A stretch of DNA of 64,000 bases from Mangifera indica (GCF_011075055.1 NC_058156.1:1860001-1924000), one strand, 5' to 3'. Shown: positions 35,740-47,616, counted from the first letter of the stretch. Notes: a model not told the origin generated them from the sequence alone. Translations and numbers: made by a program.

Positions 35740-36798
35740 CTGTACAGAAACGAGCAATATGTCCAGGCTGACGACATCTGAAACAAACTGCCTGACCTAT
35801 TAAACACTCTCCTCTATGGTGCTTCCCACATTTCTGGCAAGCTGGTATCTTAGGTCCTCTTTATTTCTTTCCACTCTTCCAGTTCTTTTTCATGCCTCTA
35901 AACTGGAGAGGTCGTTTACCTTTCCTGTCTCGCTCTAGCGGAGGGCCTCTTTGTGCTGAAGCTGAATCACTGCTCACCGGGGGAGCTGGCATAGTAGTAA
36001 GAGGTGTAACCTTTTGCCCTGTAGTCTGACCAAATCTCCTCCTGACAAAAACCTCTGCCCTCAAAGCTCTATCAAGGGCCTCTGCATAAGTTCTAGGTGG
36101 CTGCGTCCCGGTCATAACATCTCGAGCTATCTCTGGATCCAACCCGTACACAAACTTCTACATACACCCCATTTCTGTGCTAGCTATCTCAGGGGCATAC
36201 TGGGACAATTGATTAAACTTTGTGGAATATTCTTTTACAGAGTCTGTCCCTTGCACTAGACTGATAAACTCCTAGGCCCTGATACAAGTAACATCGGCAC
36301 CCCTGTACTCTGCCTCGAATCGGCGCCTAAACTCTGTCCATGTCATCTCTAAGACATTGACCGTCTCCCTGACTAAGTTCCACCATATTCTTGCCCCTGA
36401 CTTGAAAAGATAAGTGGCATATCTCACTCTTTCTTGGTCAGTCATGTCAAACAAGGCCATGACACTCTCTACTGATTCCAACCACTCTTCAGCTGCTATT
36501 GGGTCCCTTGCACCATCAAATATTTGAGGTTGGTGCATACTAGGGAGGTTGAAAATAGGATGCAACTGAGTCCTCACTGGGGCTGCTGTAGATGCTAAAG
36601 TAACCTCTCTCATATCATGTCCCTGGATTGGCAGCATATGCGCCGTCTCACTTCCTTGTGTAGGAGCACCTTTATGCTCTTTCATCATCTCTCTGAAAAT
36701 CTCTCGCACATCATGTGCACTAAGTACCCCTGGGGTACCTGGGGGGCTACTCCTTCATTCTGGTTCCTCTGAGAGGGATCTACTGGTGTTTGACTCAT
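35740..36798 (-). pseudogene. gag: Ty3 chromovirus gag, element A, with stops and a frameshift
   Basis: Begins with MSQTPVDP at 36798. It carries the gag core (WLESVESVMALFDMTDQERV, then WTEFRRRFEAEY) and ends with a CCHC zinc knuckle ([14 protein letters not shown] near 35755-35796). Compared with copy B at 39590-40658, three Gln codons have become stops (36272-36274, about 36159-36161 and 35861-35863). The frame also slips near 36720-36735, just after the Pro/Gln-rich N-terminus. The Gln-to-stop changes are C-to-T changes on the coding strand. Confidence 0.85.
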
Positions 36799-36971
36799 AA
36801 GTCCTAAAAATGAACACATTAGTTTCATAAAACTCAGCAGGTAAAAGTGAAAACTTAACTTACAGTGATCGGCTGCGAGGGTGGTCAGCTTGGCTGGAGG
36901 GTATTCCATCTCTATGTTACATTGATTACTCCATTTTGTTTTAGAAAACATCTTTTGGGTTCCAAAATCAT

Positions 36972-36983
36972 GCTTTGATACCA
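36972..36983 (-). other. Primer-binding site of element A (initiator tRNA-Met)
   Basis: The minus strand reads TGGTATCAAAGC, three bases from LTR2. It differs by one base from the perfect site TGGTATCAGAGC of element B. Confidence 0.8.
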
Positions 36984-36986
36984 ACT

Positions 36987-38919
36987 TGTAACATCCCTCC
37001 ATAGAAGTACTACCCATCGAAGGAGAAATGTTACGAATTAATATTCATAGCGTCTATTTTTTTTCTTTTTTAAAAATACTTTAAAATAAACGTCTCATTA
37101 AAAGTGTTTAGGAAGTATTCCAAGAAAACTGAAAATCTGGAAGCGAACAAAAGATGTATATACTCATATGAAGACTCATCTGGAAGGATCTGAAAATAGA
37201 GAGTAATCATATGCAACTGTACCATAATCTCAAAAAGTCAAAAGTCGATAAGAACATGCTACTGTATGCATGTAATATAAACCAGAGATAACCTGCTCCA
37301 GCCGGATTTACCTACGCTGACCTGACCCTGCCTCACAGCTACCTCGATCACCTGTACCTGCAATCAGGAAAGAAAAGGGAATGAGTGATAAGAACACTCA
37401 GTAAGGGGAAAGAATCAAGTAAACTATCTTCTTTCCTGTTCTAACTCACTTTTGGGTCTCAACCTCACATCCTAACCTCTATAAGAGATTGAGGGGGTAA
37501 TTTAATTCACTCTTTACTATTTGGGTCATACTTTGTCCCATCTGGTGTCTATTTGATACTTTCTGGAAGCTAACTATAGGGATTTGACACTTTTCTAAGC
37601 TCAAGCTCTTTTTCTTTCACTACATAATTTCTGAATTTGAATTGAGCTCTACTACGAGCATATTCTACTACGAGCGGACCCTACTGGGGGTCTATGTCCT
37701 ACTACAGATGTGCCCTATTACGGGCAGTGTAGTGTAAAATGCCCCGTCATAGTTTATAGCATGCATACGGGTCTTATATCTTACTAATTTTGCTTCCATT
37801 TAAATTTATTCATAATGCACCAGACATTACTCTTGGGACGACCCTTAAATCTTGAGCCCCAAATTCTTTTTCTTGTTTTTCTTTCTTTTTCTTTTCTTCT
37901 TTTCTTTCCTTTCCTTTCCTTTCCCTTCCTTTCTTTCCTTTCTTCTTCCTTTTCTTTCTTTCTTTCTTTCTTTCTTTCCTTCTTTCTTTCTTGCCCAAAA
38001 TTATGAAACACTGTTCACAGAACAGTCATTTAACAGGGCAGCCTTCTTTTTCATGCAATTTAACATCCCAAATGGTTTCTAATTCATACAAGCTATATAT
38101 CATTGAAAAGAGGATTCAAAGATCTTTCCAACAATCTATAATAGCACTCATAATTCATTCAATCAGGCAGTCAAAACAGCAGATAAATTCAGTGACAAAA
38201 ACTGCATCCCCTGTTTATTTGATAAAACAATCCTTTCGGTTTATACAATCTTTAATAGTCCAAATGATCTCTAATTCATACAAGCTATATATCATTGGAA
38301 AGAGGATTCAAATACATTTCCAACTAGCTATAATAGCACTCATAATTCATTCAATCAGGCAATCAAAACAGCAGATAAAGTCAGTGACAAAAACTGTCTC
38401 CCCTGTTTATTTGATAAAACAGTCCTTTCGGTTTATACAATCTTTAATAGTCCAAATGATCTCTAATTCATACAAGCTATATATCATTGGAAAGAGGATT
38501 CAAAGATATTTCCAACAAGCTATAATAGCACTCATAATTCATTCAATCAGGTAGTCAAAACAGCAGATAAACTCAGTGGCAAAAACTGTAAATATTCTGT
38601 AACTTTCTGCCATGAACAAAATCACATACATAGACATCCCAAATGACAAAACAACATTCCTCAACATCAAAATCAACATTTATAACATGAATCTAAGGAA
38701 CCAAAAGCCTAAAACATGTCACATATCAAGGAGGATACCCCTTACCTTGTTTCAAGCCAAATCTTTGTAAGTTGGCTTCCTCCTCTTTGTTTTGCTTCCT
38801 TTATTATCAAGATCACTTTAAATCAATACCAAAACACACTAACATATTCACATAACATGCACATAAACATAGATAAAAAGAGAAGGAAGGAGATCTTTGG
38901 TTACCAAAGCTTCCAAGTG
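36987..38919 (-). repeat. Ty3 LTR2, shared middle LTR, truncated
   Basis: Starts TGTAACATCC like the other LTRs but stops at 'ttccaagtg' (equivalent to LTR1 position 31903), so about 330 bp of its right end is missing. It serves as the 5' LTR of element A. It contains three copies of the roughly 190-bp tandem unit (38080-38590), one more than LTR1. Confidence 0.85.
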
Positions 38920-39662
38920 TCAGGTGCCAACTCTATGCTAAACTCAATCTCTCTCTCGGGAGCTAATCCCGGTAGCTCACTTGGAAACACATCTGGAAAC
39001 TCACGTACCACTGGTGTTTCCTCAATAGTTGGCCCTGACTTAACCTTGCTCACTACATGAGCCAAATACCCTATACACCCCTTTTTCAACATTTTACTAG
39101 CTTTTAACATACTGATCATCAAACTCCGAATATGACCCTCGCCGAACTCGAATTGATCTCCAGAGTCTAGGTTAAATCTCACTTTCTTCTTTTTACAATC
39201 AATTTCAGCTCCGTATCTCCCCAAAAAATCCATCCCTAAAATCATGTCAAAATCTGACATTTTGAACACAATCAGGTCCACTAGTAACTGTCGACCCTAA
39301 ATCATAATACTCTGTCCTAGTAGCATCATCTCACTAATGACTGACCCCCCATCAGGCAACTCAATCATAATCCTCTGGGCTATTCTAACATGTTGTAACT
39401 TTAACCTCTCAAGCAAACTTTTGGCTATAAAACAATTAGTAGCCCCACAATCAATTAAAACATAAATAGGAGTATCAAGATAGAGAATCTGACCTGTGAC
39501 TGCTGATGGGTTAGCCTCTGCTGGGCCTTGGGTGATCGTATAAACGCTGGCTGTGGCCCCTCCTATAGGTTGTTGTTGCTCTACTCTCATTGGGGTAGCT
39601 GTACAGAAACGAGCAATATGTCCAGGCTGACGACATCTGAAACAAACTGCCTGACCTGTCAA
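38917..39662 (-). pseudogene. Remnant of element B: zinc knuckle and protease end
   Basis: Matches element A positions of about 35060-35800: CCHC knuckle ([14 protein letters not shown]), protease (VLIDCGATNCF) and the linker before reverse transcriptase. A Gln-to-stop change interrupts the frame at 39297-39299. The rest of pol, equivalent to about 32237-35060 of element A, is deleted. The deletion joins LTR2 to this fragment at a shared GTG (38917-38919). Confidence 0.8.
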
Positions 39663-40658
39663 ACACTTTCCTCTATGGTGCTTCCCACATTTCTGGCAAG
39701 CTGGTATCTCAGGTCCTCTTTGTTTCTTTCCACTCTTTTAGTTTTTTTTCATGCCTCTAAACTGGAGAGGTCGTTTACCTTTCCTGTCTCGCTCTGGAGG
39801 AGGGCCTCTCTGTACTGAAGCTGAACCACTACTCACTGGGGGAGCTGGCATGGTAGAAGGAGGTGTAACCTTTTGCCCTGTGGTTTGACCAAACCTCCTC
39901 CTAACAAAAACCTCTACCCTCAAAGCTCTATCAAGGGCCTCTGCATAAGTTCTAGGTGGTTGTGCCTCGGTCATAACATCTCGAGCTATCTCTGGATCCA
40001 GCCCGTACATAAACTTCTGCATACGCCCCATTTCTATGCTAGCTATCTCGGGGGCATACTGGAATAATTGATTAAACTTTGTGGAATATTTTTTTACAGA
40101 GTCTGTCCCTTGCACTAGATTGATAAACTCCTGGGCCCTGATACAAGTAACATCGGCGCCCCTGTACTCTGCCTCGAATCGGCACCTAAACTCTGTCCAT
40201 GTCATCTCTGAGATATTGACCGTCTCCCTGACTAAATTCCACCATATTCTTGCCCCTGACTTGAAAAGATAAGTGGCATATCTCACTCTTTCTTGGTCAG
40301 TCATGTCAAACAAGGCCATGGCACTCTCTACTGATTCCAACCACTCTTCAGCTGCTATTGGGTCTCTTGCACCATCAAATTTTTGAGGTTGGTGCATACT
40401 AGGGAGGTTGAAAATATGATGTAACTGAGTCCTCACTGGGGCTGCTGTAGATGCTGAAGTAACCTCCCTTATATCATGTCCTTGGATTGGCGGCGTATGA
40501 GCCATCTCACTTCCCTGTGTAGGAGCACCTTTATGCTCTCTCATCATCTTTCTGAAAATCTCTCGCACATCATGTGCACTGAGTGCCCTCTGGGGTACCT
40601 GAGGGGTTGCTCCTTCATTCTGGCTCCTCTGAGGGGGATCTACTGGTGTTTGACTCAT
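39590..40658 (-). pseudogene. gag: Ty3 chromovirus gag, element B
   Basis: Starts MSQTPVDPPQ at 40658 and stays open through the gag core (WTEFRCRFEAEYRGADV, YSTKFNQLFQYAPEIA, YGLDPEIARDV) to a stop at 39738-39740, where copy A has Trp (GMKKNW). The CCHC knuckle follows in frame after the stop. It is better preserved than gag of element A and shows where A's stops arose. An upstream in-frame Met at 40853 lies in the primer-binding region and is unlikely to be the start. Confidence 0.8.
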
Positions 40659-40831
40659 AAGTCTTGAAAATGAACACATTAGTTTCATAAAACTCAGCAG
40701 GTAAAAGTGAAAACTTAACTTACAGTGATCGGCTGCGAGGGTGGTCAACGTGGCTGGAGGGTATTCCATCTCTGTGTTACTTTGATTACTCCATTTTGTT
40801 TTAGAAAACATCTTTTGGGTTCCAAAATCAT

Positions 40832-40843
40832 GCTCTGATACCA
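40832..40843 (-). other. Primer-binding site of element B (initiator tRNA-Met)
   Basis: The minus strand reads TGGTATCAGAGC, the canonical initiator-Met complement, two bases from LTR3. Confidence 0.85.
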
Positions 40844-40845
40844 AC

Positions 40846-41812
40846 TGTAACATCTCTCCCTAGTAGTACTACCCACCGAAGGAGAAATATTACGAATTAA
40901 TATTCGTAGCGTCTATTTTTTTTTCTTTTTAAAAATACTTTACAATAAACGCACTATTAAAAGTGTTTAGGAAGTATTCCAAGAAAACTAAAAATCTGGA
41001 AGCAAACAAAAGATGCATATACTCATATGAATACTCATCTAAAAATATCTGAAAACAGGGAGTAATCATATGTAACTGTACCATAATCTCAAAAAGTCAA
41101 AAGTCGATAAAAACATGCCACTGTATGCATGTAATATAAACCAGAGATAACCTACTCCAGCCGGATCTACCTACGCTGACCTGACCCTGCCTCGCAGCTA
41201 CCTCGATCACCTGTACCTGCAATCAGGAAAGAAAAGGGAGTGAGTGATAAGAACACTCAGTAAGGGGAAAGAATCAAGTAAACTATCCTCTTTTTTTTCC
41301 TGTTCTAACTCACTTTTGGGACTCAACCTCACATCTTAACCTTTATAAGAAATTGAGGGGATAATTTAGTTCACTCTTTACTATTTGGGTCATACTTTGT
41401 CCCATCTGGTGTCTATTTAATACTTTCTGGAAGCTAACTATAGGGATTTGGCACTTTTCTAAGCTCAAGCTCTTTTTCTTTCACTACACTATTTCTGAAT
41501 CTGAATTGAGCTCTACTGCGAGCGGACCCTAGTAGGGGTCTATGTCCTACTACGGACGTGTCCTACTGTAGACGTGCCCTACTACGGGCGGTGTAGTATA
41601 AAGTGCCCCCTCATAGTTTATAGCATGCATGCGGGTCTTATATCTTACTAATTTTGCTTCCATTTAAATTTATTCATAACGCACCAGACATTACTCTTGG
41701 GATGACCCCTAAATCTTGAGCCCCAAATTCTTTTTCTTGTTTTTCTTTCTTTTTCTTTTCTTTCCTTTCCTTTCCTTTCCCTTCCTTTCTTTCCTTTCTT
41801 CTTCCTTTTTTT

Positions 41813-41844
<32 letters not shown>

Positions 41845-43049
41845 TCCTTCTTTCTTTCTTGCCCAGAATTATGAAACACTGTTCACAGAACAGTCATTTA
41901 GCAGAGCAGCCTTCTTTTTCATACAATTTAACATCCCAAACGGTTTCTAATTTATACAAGCTATATATTGTTGAAAAGAGGATTCAAATATCTTTCCAAC
42001 GAGCTATAATAACACTCATAATTCAATAGATAAGGCAGTCAAAACGTGAGCTAAACTCAGTGATAAAATTACGAAATACTGTTCACAGAACAGACATTTA
42101 GCAGGGCAGCATTCTTTTCATACAATTTAACAGCCCAAACGGTTTCTAATTCATACAAACTTTATATCGTTGAAAAGAGGATTCAAAGATCTTTCCAACA
42201 AGCTATAATAGCACTCATAATTCATTCAATCAGGCAGTCAAAACAGCAGATAAAGTCAGTGGCAAAAACTGTCTCCCCTGTTTATTTGATAAAACAGTCC
42301 TTTCGGTTTATACAATCTTTAACAGTCCAAATGATCTCTAATTCATACAAGCTATATATCATTGGAAAGAGGATTCAAAGAGCTTTCCAAAAAGATATAA
42401 TAGCACTCATAATTCATCAAATAAGGCAGCCAAAACATGGGACGAACTCAGTGGCAAAAACTGTAAATATTCTGCAACATTCTGCCATGAACAAAATCAC
42501 ATATATAGACATCCCAAATGACAAAACAACATTCCTCAACATCAAAATCAACATTTATAACATAGATCTAAGGAACCAAAAGCCTAAAACATGTGACATA
42601 TCAAGGAGGAAACCTCTTACCTTATTTCAAGTCAAATCTTTGCAAGTTGGCTTCCTCCTCTTTGTTTTGCTTCCTTTATCATCAAGATCACTTTAAATCA
42701 ATACCAAAACACACTAACATATTCATATAACATGCATATAAACATAGATGAAAGGAGAAGGAAGGAGATCTTTGGTTACCAAAGCTTCCAAGTGCTTCCT
42801 TTTCTTTTCTTATCTTCCAACTCCCTCAAATCTTTCCTTTTTCTTCAAGAAAGCAAAGGAAAAACATGAAGAATGGTGGCTGCTGGAGCTTTATGGGAGA
42901 AGAAGATGATAGAAAACAAATGGGATGAGCTGCCTTTGTTGACTTTACTCTCCCTTTATCTAAGCTTTATCTCCCTTTTTCTCTTTCTCTTTTTTTTTTT
43001 TTGTTTTCTTTTTGTATTTATTTACATATGTATATTTATATAAATGCCC

Positions 43050-43104
<55 letters not shown>

Positions 43105-43175
43105 AAACATTGGAAGTATCGCAAAACAGGGTTAAAAGACGTAAATGCCCCTGAAACATACTTGAGGGTATTACA
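40846..43175 (-). repeat. Ty3 LTR3 (5' LTR of element B)
   Basis: Runs from TGTAACATCT to GGTATTACA, about 2330 bp. It is more diverged from LTR1 and LTR2 than they are from each other: longer polypyrimidine tract, a rearranged tandem-unit region (41940-42440) with an extra partial unit, and a long (AT)n run at 43050-43100. Confidence 0.8.
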
Positions 43176-43266
43176 CATACATATATATATATATTTAAAA
43201 TGAGAAAAATCTCAAAACATAGTCAAAAGACATAATTGCCCCTGGAATATACCTGAGGGTATTACA
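43176..43266 (-). repeat. Extra 91-bp LTR right end
   Basis: Nearly identical to 32148-32236, the last part of LTR1 ('atatatttaaaatgag', 'cataattgcccctggaata', 'gagggtattaca'). It directly follows the complete LTR3 and supplies the right boundary of the composite insertion next to ATACA. Confidence 0.8.
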
Positions 43267-43446
43267 ATACAATATTTTATAACCAATATGATGATCTTGT
43301 AGATAGTATAGGGATTATTTTGTTCATGTAAATTTATTTTAAAGTATTATTTAAAGGTGGGCATTTGTTTATGGAGGAGACATAATCTATAACTTGAACA
43401 GTGGTGAAATTATTTATCCCCAAATACCAACTGTGTTTGTGGCTAA

Positions 43447-44896
43447 TTAAAAGGAAAAAGCAGCAGAGGTTTTGAACATGTCCAAGCAGCACTCAGATTG
43501 GAGTCCCCTCTTCCAGAATTTCTCATAGTATTCACCATATGTAAACTCTCTATACACAGGTGGATCACCATTGCCAATCAACTCCCTGGCCGGAAATATC
43601 AGTGCATCCGGCGATGGACAATAAAAGGTGGGAATGGATATGCGCTCCTTGTCACAGTTCACCACAGCACGATGAATCACACTCTTGTACCGATCATTAC
43701 TGAGTACCTAAAAACACATATTGGCCCACCAAGAAATTAGTGTTGTGACACCCTTAAACAAAAAAGATTGGTTTTTATACCTGTCACGTATCGCATAAGG
43801 AGACTAACATAAGACTAGATAAATAGTTTGTCAATTCTTAAAATTGTTAAAAAAACAAAATTATAATAGATTGTGAGTCAACATGTAATATATGTAATTC
43901 ACCTGCATTTGATCACCAATGTTGATGATAAAAGTGTTGGGAATAGGATTTACAGCAACCCATTTGCCATTTCTGAGAACCTGAAGACCAGGCACATCAT
44001 CTTGAAGAAGAATGGTTATTAAATTAGGATCTGTATGTCCAGGAAGTCCATAAGTTAGCTCTGGTTGTGGGCAGGGAGGATAATAGTTCAAAGCCATGTG
44101 TTGGCCATGTTTGCTTAATTTTTTCTCTATGCAATCTTTCTGAAGCCCTAAGCTCTCTGATATGGCCTCAAGGAGTCTTAACACTAGCCCCCTCACACTT
44201 GTACAATACCCAGCCACATCTTCCCTGTCAACAAAGAAATTTATCAGTAATCTTTAGAGTTAAGTTAATTTGTTCAACTACATAAACAAAGTAGTATATA
44301 TGATATAAAGAACCTGAAGGATGGAGGATTTGTAGGCCAGTCATGGATGTAATCTTGAAGAGGGTAACAATGGAGTCTCAAGAAATCTCTCCAGTTGGCT
44401 ACTTTTTCTGTCCTGACATTAAAACTAGTTGAAAGTCTTGTGGGTTTAGAAGGGTCATCAGAGTAACTCTTCAACCTCTCACTCTCTGGCAATTTGAAAA
44501 AGGCTCTTGCAATGTTCAACATGTTATTAATCATTGCCTCTGGAACTCCATGGTTCTTCACCTGATGGAAACAGTAAAAGGGTATACATATACATAGATT
44601 AAGATGTATATATAGCAAAGATTATAGTAAATAATTAAGCATATATATATATATATATGTACTTGGAAGAAGCCATGGTGCTGGCATGCTAGAGTAATCT
44701 GTTGGATGATTTCAGAGTGGCGGGGACCGTGTAGACCTTCAAGGTCAATAAGAGGAATAGAAGAAGCATCAGAAACTTCCACTTGGGTGAGATTTGGACG
44801 GTCATTGATGGGTCTGATGTAATTAGAGGGAACCTTTTGAATAGTAGAGGCAAAGTCGGATAGTAGCATCTTGGAAGAAGTGGTAGCTGCAGCCAT
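43447..44896 (-). CDS. DLO1-like 2-oxoglutarate oxygenase (salicylate hydroxylase-like), copy 1
   Basis: A soluble Fe(II)/2-oxoglutarate dioxygenase close to Arabidopsis DMR6-LIKE OXYGENASE 1 (salicylate 3-hydroxylase), which hydroxylates salicylic acid and lowers immunity. Exons on the minus strand: 44663-44896, 44314-44561, 43903-44224 and 43447-43707. Borders are GT..AG, and the lengths (234, 248, 322, 261) sum to 1065 nt, giving 354 residues. The N-terminal DIOX_N part includes SNYIRPINDRPNL and IPLIDLEGLHGP. The catalytic part has H224 and D226 (GLPGHTDPNL), distal H280 (VIHRAVV) and the 2-oxoglutarate anchor R290-x-S292. The family words RLSTSFNV and NWRDFLRLHCYP are intact. It is the first of three tandem copies on the same strand and shows no lesions. 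DMR6 proper or another salicylate hydroxylase remains possible, since substrate specificity is not read from motifs. Confidence 0.9.
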
Positions 44897-44938
44897 TGAT
44901 ATATATACTGGATGTGTTGGGTTTGATATAAAGTCTCC

Positions 44939-44946
44939 TATTTATA
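44939..44946 (-). promoter_or_regulatory. TATA box of oxygenase copy 1
   Basis: TATAAATA on the minus strand, 43 bp upstream of the start codon. The same box lies 43 bp upstream in copy 2 and 48 bp upstream in copy 3. Confidence 0.65.
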
Positions 44947-45022
44947 GGCAACAGGAAACAATGTTGCAGAGTGAGAGAGGAGAGAGAATACGGAGGAGTT
45001 GGTTTTTGTAAGCCAGGGTCGT

Positions 45023-45028
45023 TTGACC
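45023..45028 (+). promoter_or_regulatory. W-box-like TTGACC upstream of copy 1
   Basis: A WRKY-type core about 130 bp upstream of the start codon. The equivalent place in copy 2 is where MITE copy I inserted, and in copy 3 the motif is not kept. One six-base match is weak evidence for function. Confidence 0.3.
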
Positions 45029-45103
45029 TTTTCATAATTTAGGTGTAGAAGGGGATCGGCGAGTCAGGTCTGGAGTCCGAAATTGAATTATTGATTTTAA
45101 TAA

Positions 45104-45897
45104 GGCCAAACGACCGTTTCCCATCCAAAGTATGCTGTAATGATAAGTTTTCACCTTTTAATTATGGAAATACTAAATACTCATCTATGACCGATTAAAT
45201 TTAACAAAACTCTAACAGTGATAAATTTAATCTCATTTTTTCTCCTAAAAGTTTAAAAACTAACATTTTTTTCCTAAACTAAGTTTGAAAAGATCGTATT
45301 TCCCCGCTAGGGTTTATTTCCAAACCCCCTCACTTTCTTCGACGCCATCATCGGTCATCTTCCCCTCCCTACGGTTTCTCTTCCACCGACGGCCCCCCTC
45401 AACTCCACCCCAACCCATCCGACGTAAAGATACATCGTTTAGGAAGAGAAATCGTCTTCCCAGATGACGACGATGACTGGGAAGACGAATCTTCCCCGAC
45501 GAAGTTTTTTGTCTTCCACAGCTTCTCTGACGCCGATCTGACATCCAAATGGGAGAAAATAGATCGCCAGAAGGAGAGGATACTTTGAGAGGGAGAGACC
45601 GTCGGCAATGAAGCCAGAGATGTCGTCGGAGATTTCAAAACGAAACCCTAGGGTGAAACTGTGATTTTTTAAAACTTAGACTAGGAAAAAATTTTAGTTT
45701 TTAAAATTTAAAGGGGTAAAAGTATATTCTATTTTAGTTTATTTTTAATATTATAGAGAAAATAATGATTTTACCTTTACCACTATTAGAGTTTTGTTAA
45801 ATTTAATCAATTATGGGTGAGTGTTTGATATTTTTATAGTTGAAGGATAGAAACTTGTCATTACAGCATATTTTGGGTGAGAAATAGTCGTTTGGCC
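45104..45897. mobile_element. Mutator-like MITE (copy H), perfect 9-bp duplication
   Basis: The left end GGCCAAACGACCGTTTCCC and right end gagaaatagtcgtttggcc are inverted repeats. Flanks TTTTAATAA (45095-45103 and 45898-45906) are identical. The empty site is preserved in copy 2 ('ttgattttaataacaataa' near 55220). Arms mirror each other, and the centre is CT/GA-rich and non-coding. It sits about 200 bp upstream of oxygenase copy 1. Length is 794 bp. Confidence 0.92.
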
Positions 45898-45906
45898 TTT
45901 TAATAA

Positions 45907-47148
45907 CTATAAATTCAGCAATGTCATCGACCCATCGTCATCAATGCACCAACTGCAGGAAATTGCAGGAAGCTCATGTAGCTGTAAGGTCACGGAATCA
46001 TGGTGCAGTATGGTGATAAATATTAAATTGATTATATGGGTTGAATTTGGCTGTAAAATCAGTTGAAAGAAAGCGTTGTTAATACGAATCCGAATCTGCA
46101 AATTGAATGGGTCAGAACACAGAGAAGGACAAATGAGAACATGGCCAACATTACCTTACGTAGACAATATTACATAAGCAGCTACAACGTCATCTATTAC
46201 GTACCATTTCAGTTTTACCTACTCAATCCAGTGGAGTGTTTTAATAAGTGCTGGAATGATTTTAAATTTAAAATAAAATAATATTTAATTATATAATATT
46301 ATATTAGATATTAGAGATAATTCAAGCTAAGCTTAATACTTTATCTGAGAATAAAATACCTAAATTGAATAATATTATTTTGATACGTATTAATTAAAAT
46401 AATATTGTGCTCAATGGTTCGTATATGAATTTTTTAAATTTATAAGTTTGATAAGTTAAAACTCCTAAAACTCGAGTTCATTGAGCTAGAAGAAGCTCAA
46501 CTCATATCCTACTCTATTGGGTATTGAATTAAAAACTTCAAACTCTTTCCGATATTTTCTCCACCATAATTCATCAAGAAGTTGATGCTAAGATTGCATT
46601 TGCTTTACTAAAACAAGTATTTTTCTTCTTTGTAAATTCCTTTTACTGCACATTTTGCTGTGCAATCAAGTCAAATCAGATTTCCCTTTTTCAAAGGATC
46701 CAACTTTTTTTCAATAATTTAGTGTTTGTTTTTAAAACGTTAGTTAAAGTTATGGGCAAAACTGATACGCAATGCAAGTAGTAGGACCCTCTCATGTGCA
46801 AATTTCTACAATGGAAAACTCATTTATCATTTTGTATATCTTGGCTACCCTTTTATTTCAATACTCAGAATCATTTTGTCATGGTAATGGAGTCTCCCAT
46901 GTCGGCACGCAGATTCAGCATCAGGAATAAAAAGCATAGCTTGAAAAATTCGGCATGGTTTTGTAATGGAACTTGTGGGCTAAACATGGTTTAATTTTCG
47001 GCATGTTTTTGTAATTGAACTTGTGGACTACCAACTTAATAGCGGAGTACAAATTCTCCACGAAAACCAATTTTACAGATGAGACTAAAGAATTCTGATT
47101 TTTTAAATCACAATTTTAATTATTAAAAATTTTCACATGATACTAAGG
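45907..47148. other. Upstream flank of copy 1, shared with copies 2 and 3
   Basis: Conserved words recur beside each oxygenase gene: 'catcgtcatcaatgcacc' (45935, 55260, 61246), 'ggaccctctcatgtgca' (46782, 56650, 62567) and 'gtaattgaacttgtggac' (47010, 63163). No gene is present. They delimit the duplicated block. Confidence 0.6.
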
Positions 47149-47616
47149 AGATGTTTGATTTGAGTAATGTTTTATTATTAAAATAGAAAGATTACCTTGA
47201 TATTAGATTATTTAGAAGATTACTGGGTATAAATAATTATTATATTTGATAAAATTTGATAGGTATAAATAATTATTATGTTTGGTTAAAGGTAATAAAA
47301 GATTACTAGTAAATTATCTTACTTAAATGCCCTTAAATATAATTATTTTTAAATATTTTTTATATTATTTATCATAATAATTAAAAATAAATTTATTTTT
47401 GTCTCAAAAATTAATAAATAATAATATAATTATAATAAAATCAAGATTATCTTGATAATCTTTAAATACCTAAGGTAAAAGAGGTAATCAGATTATCACT
47501 TATCTTATCTATCATATCAGTATTGATAATAAAAAATTATTATAGTATTTTATTACTAATAAATTAAATAAAAAAAGTAAAATACAGGTTATTAAAATTA
47601 TTTTTAAATACAAAAA
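47149..47616. mobile_element. AT-rich MITE-like element
   Basis: Begins 'gatgtttgatttgagtaatg' and contains the family words 'aaaagattac' and 'gataataaaaaattatta'. It is related to 27855-28150, 48155-48600 and 57643-58066. It is non-coding, and the borders are approximate. Confidence 0.45.

Larger units (their letters stand above)
29764..43266 (-). mobile_element. Composite retrotransposon insertion (13.5 kb) flanked by ATACA
   Basis: The whole interval is flanked by the 5-bp repeat ATACA at 29759-29763 and 43267-43271. Host sequence reads through when it is removed: left 'cagttaataca', right 'atacaatattttataacc', matching the empty paralogous site 'gttaatacagtattttataa' near 49563. It contains, left to right, a TRIM (29764-30173), Ty3 LTR1, an internal region read on the minus strand, LTR2, a second truncated internal region, LTR3 and a 91-bp LTR tail. 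The left end is TGTGACATCC of the TRIM, while the right end GGTATTACA belongs to the Ty3 family. Confidence 0.75.

Noticed and set aside
43012..43203. Tyr/Ile-repeat open frames
   Set aside because: They are translations of an (AT)n microsatellite in LTR3.
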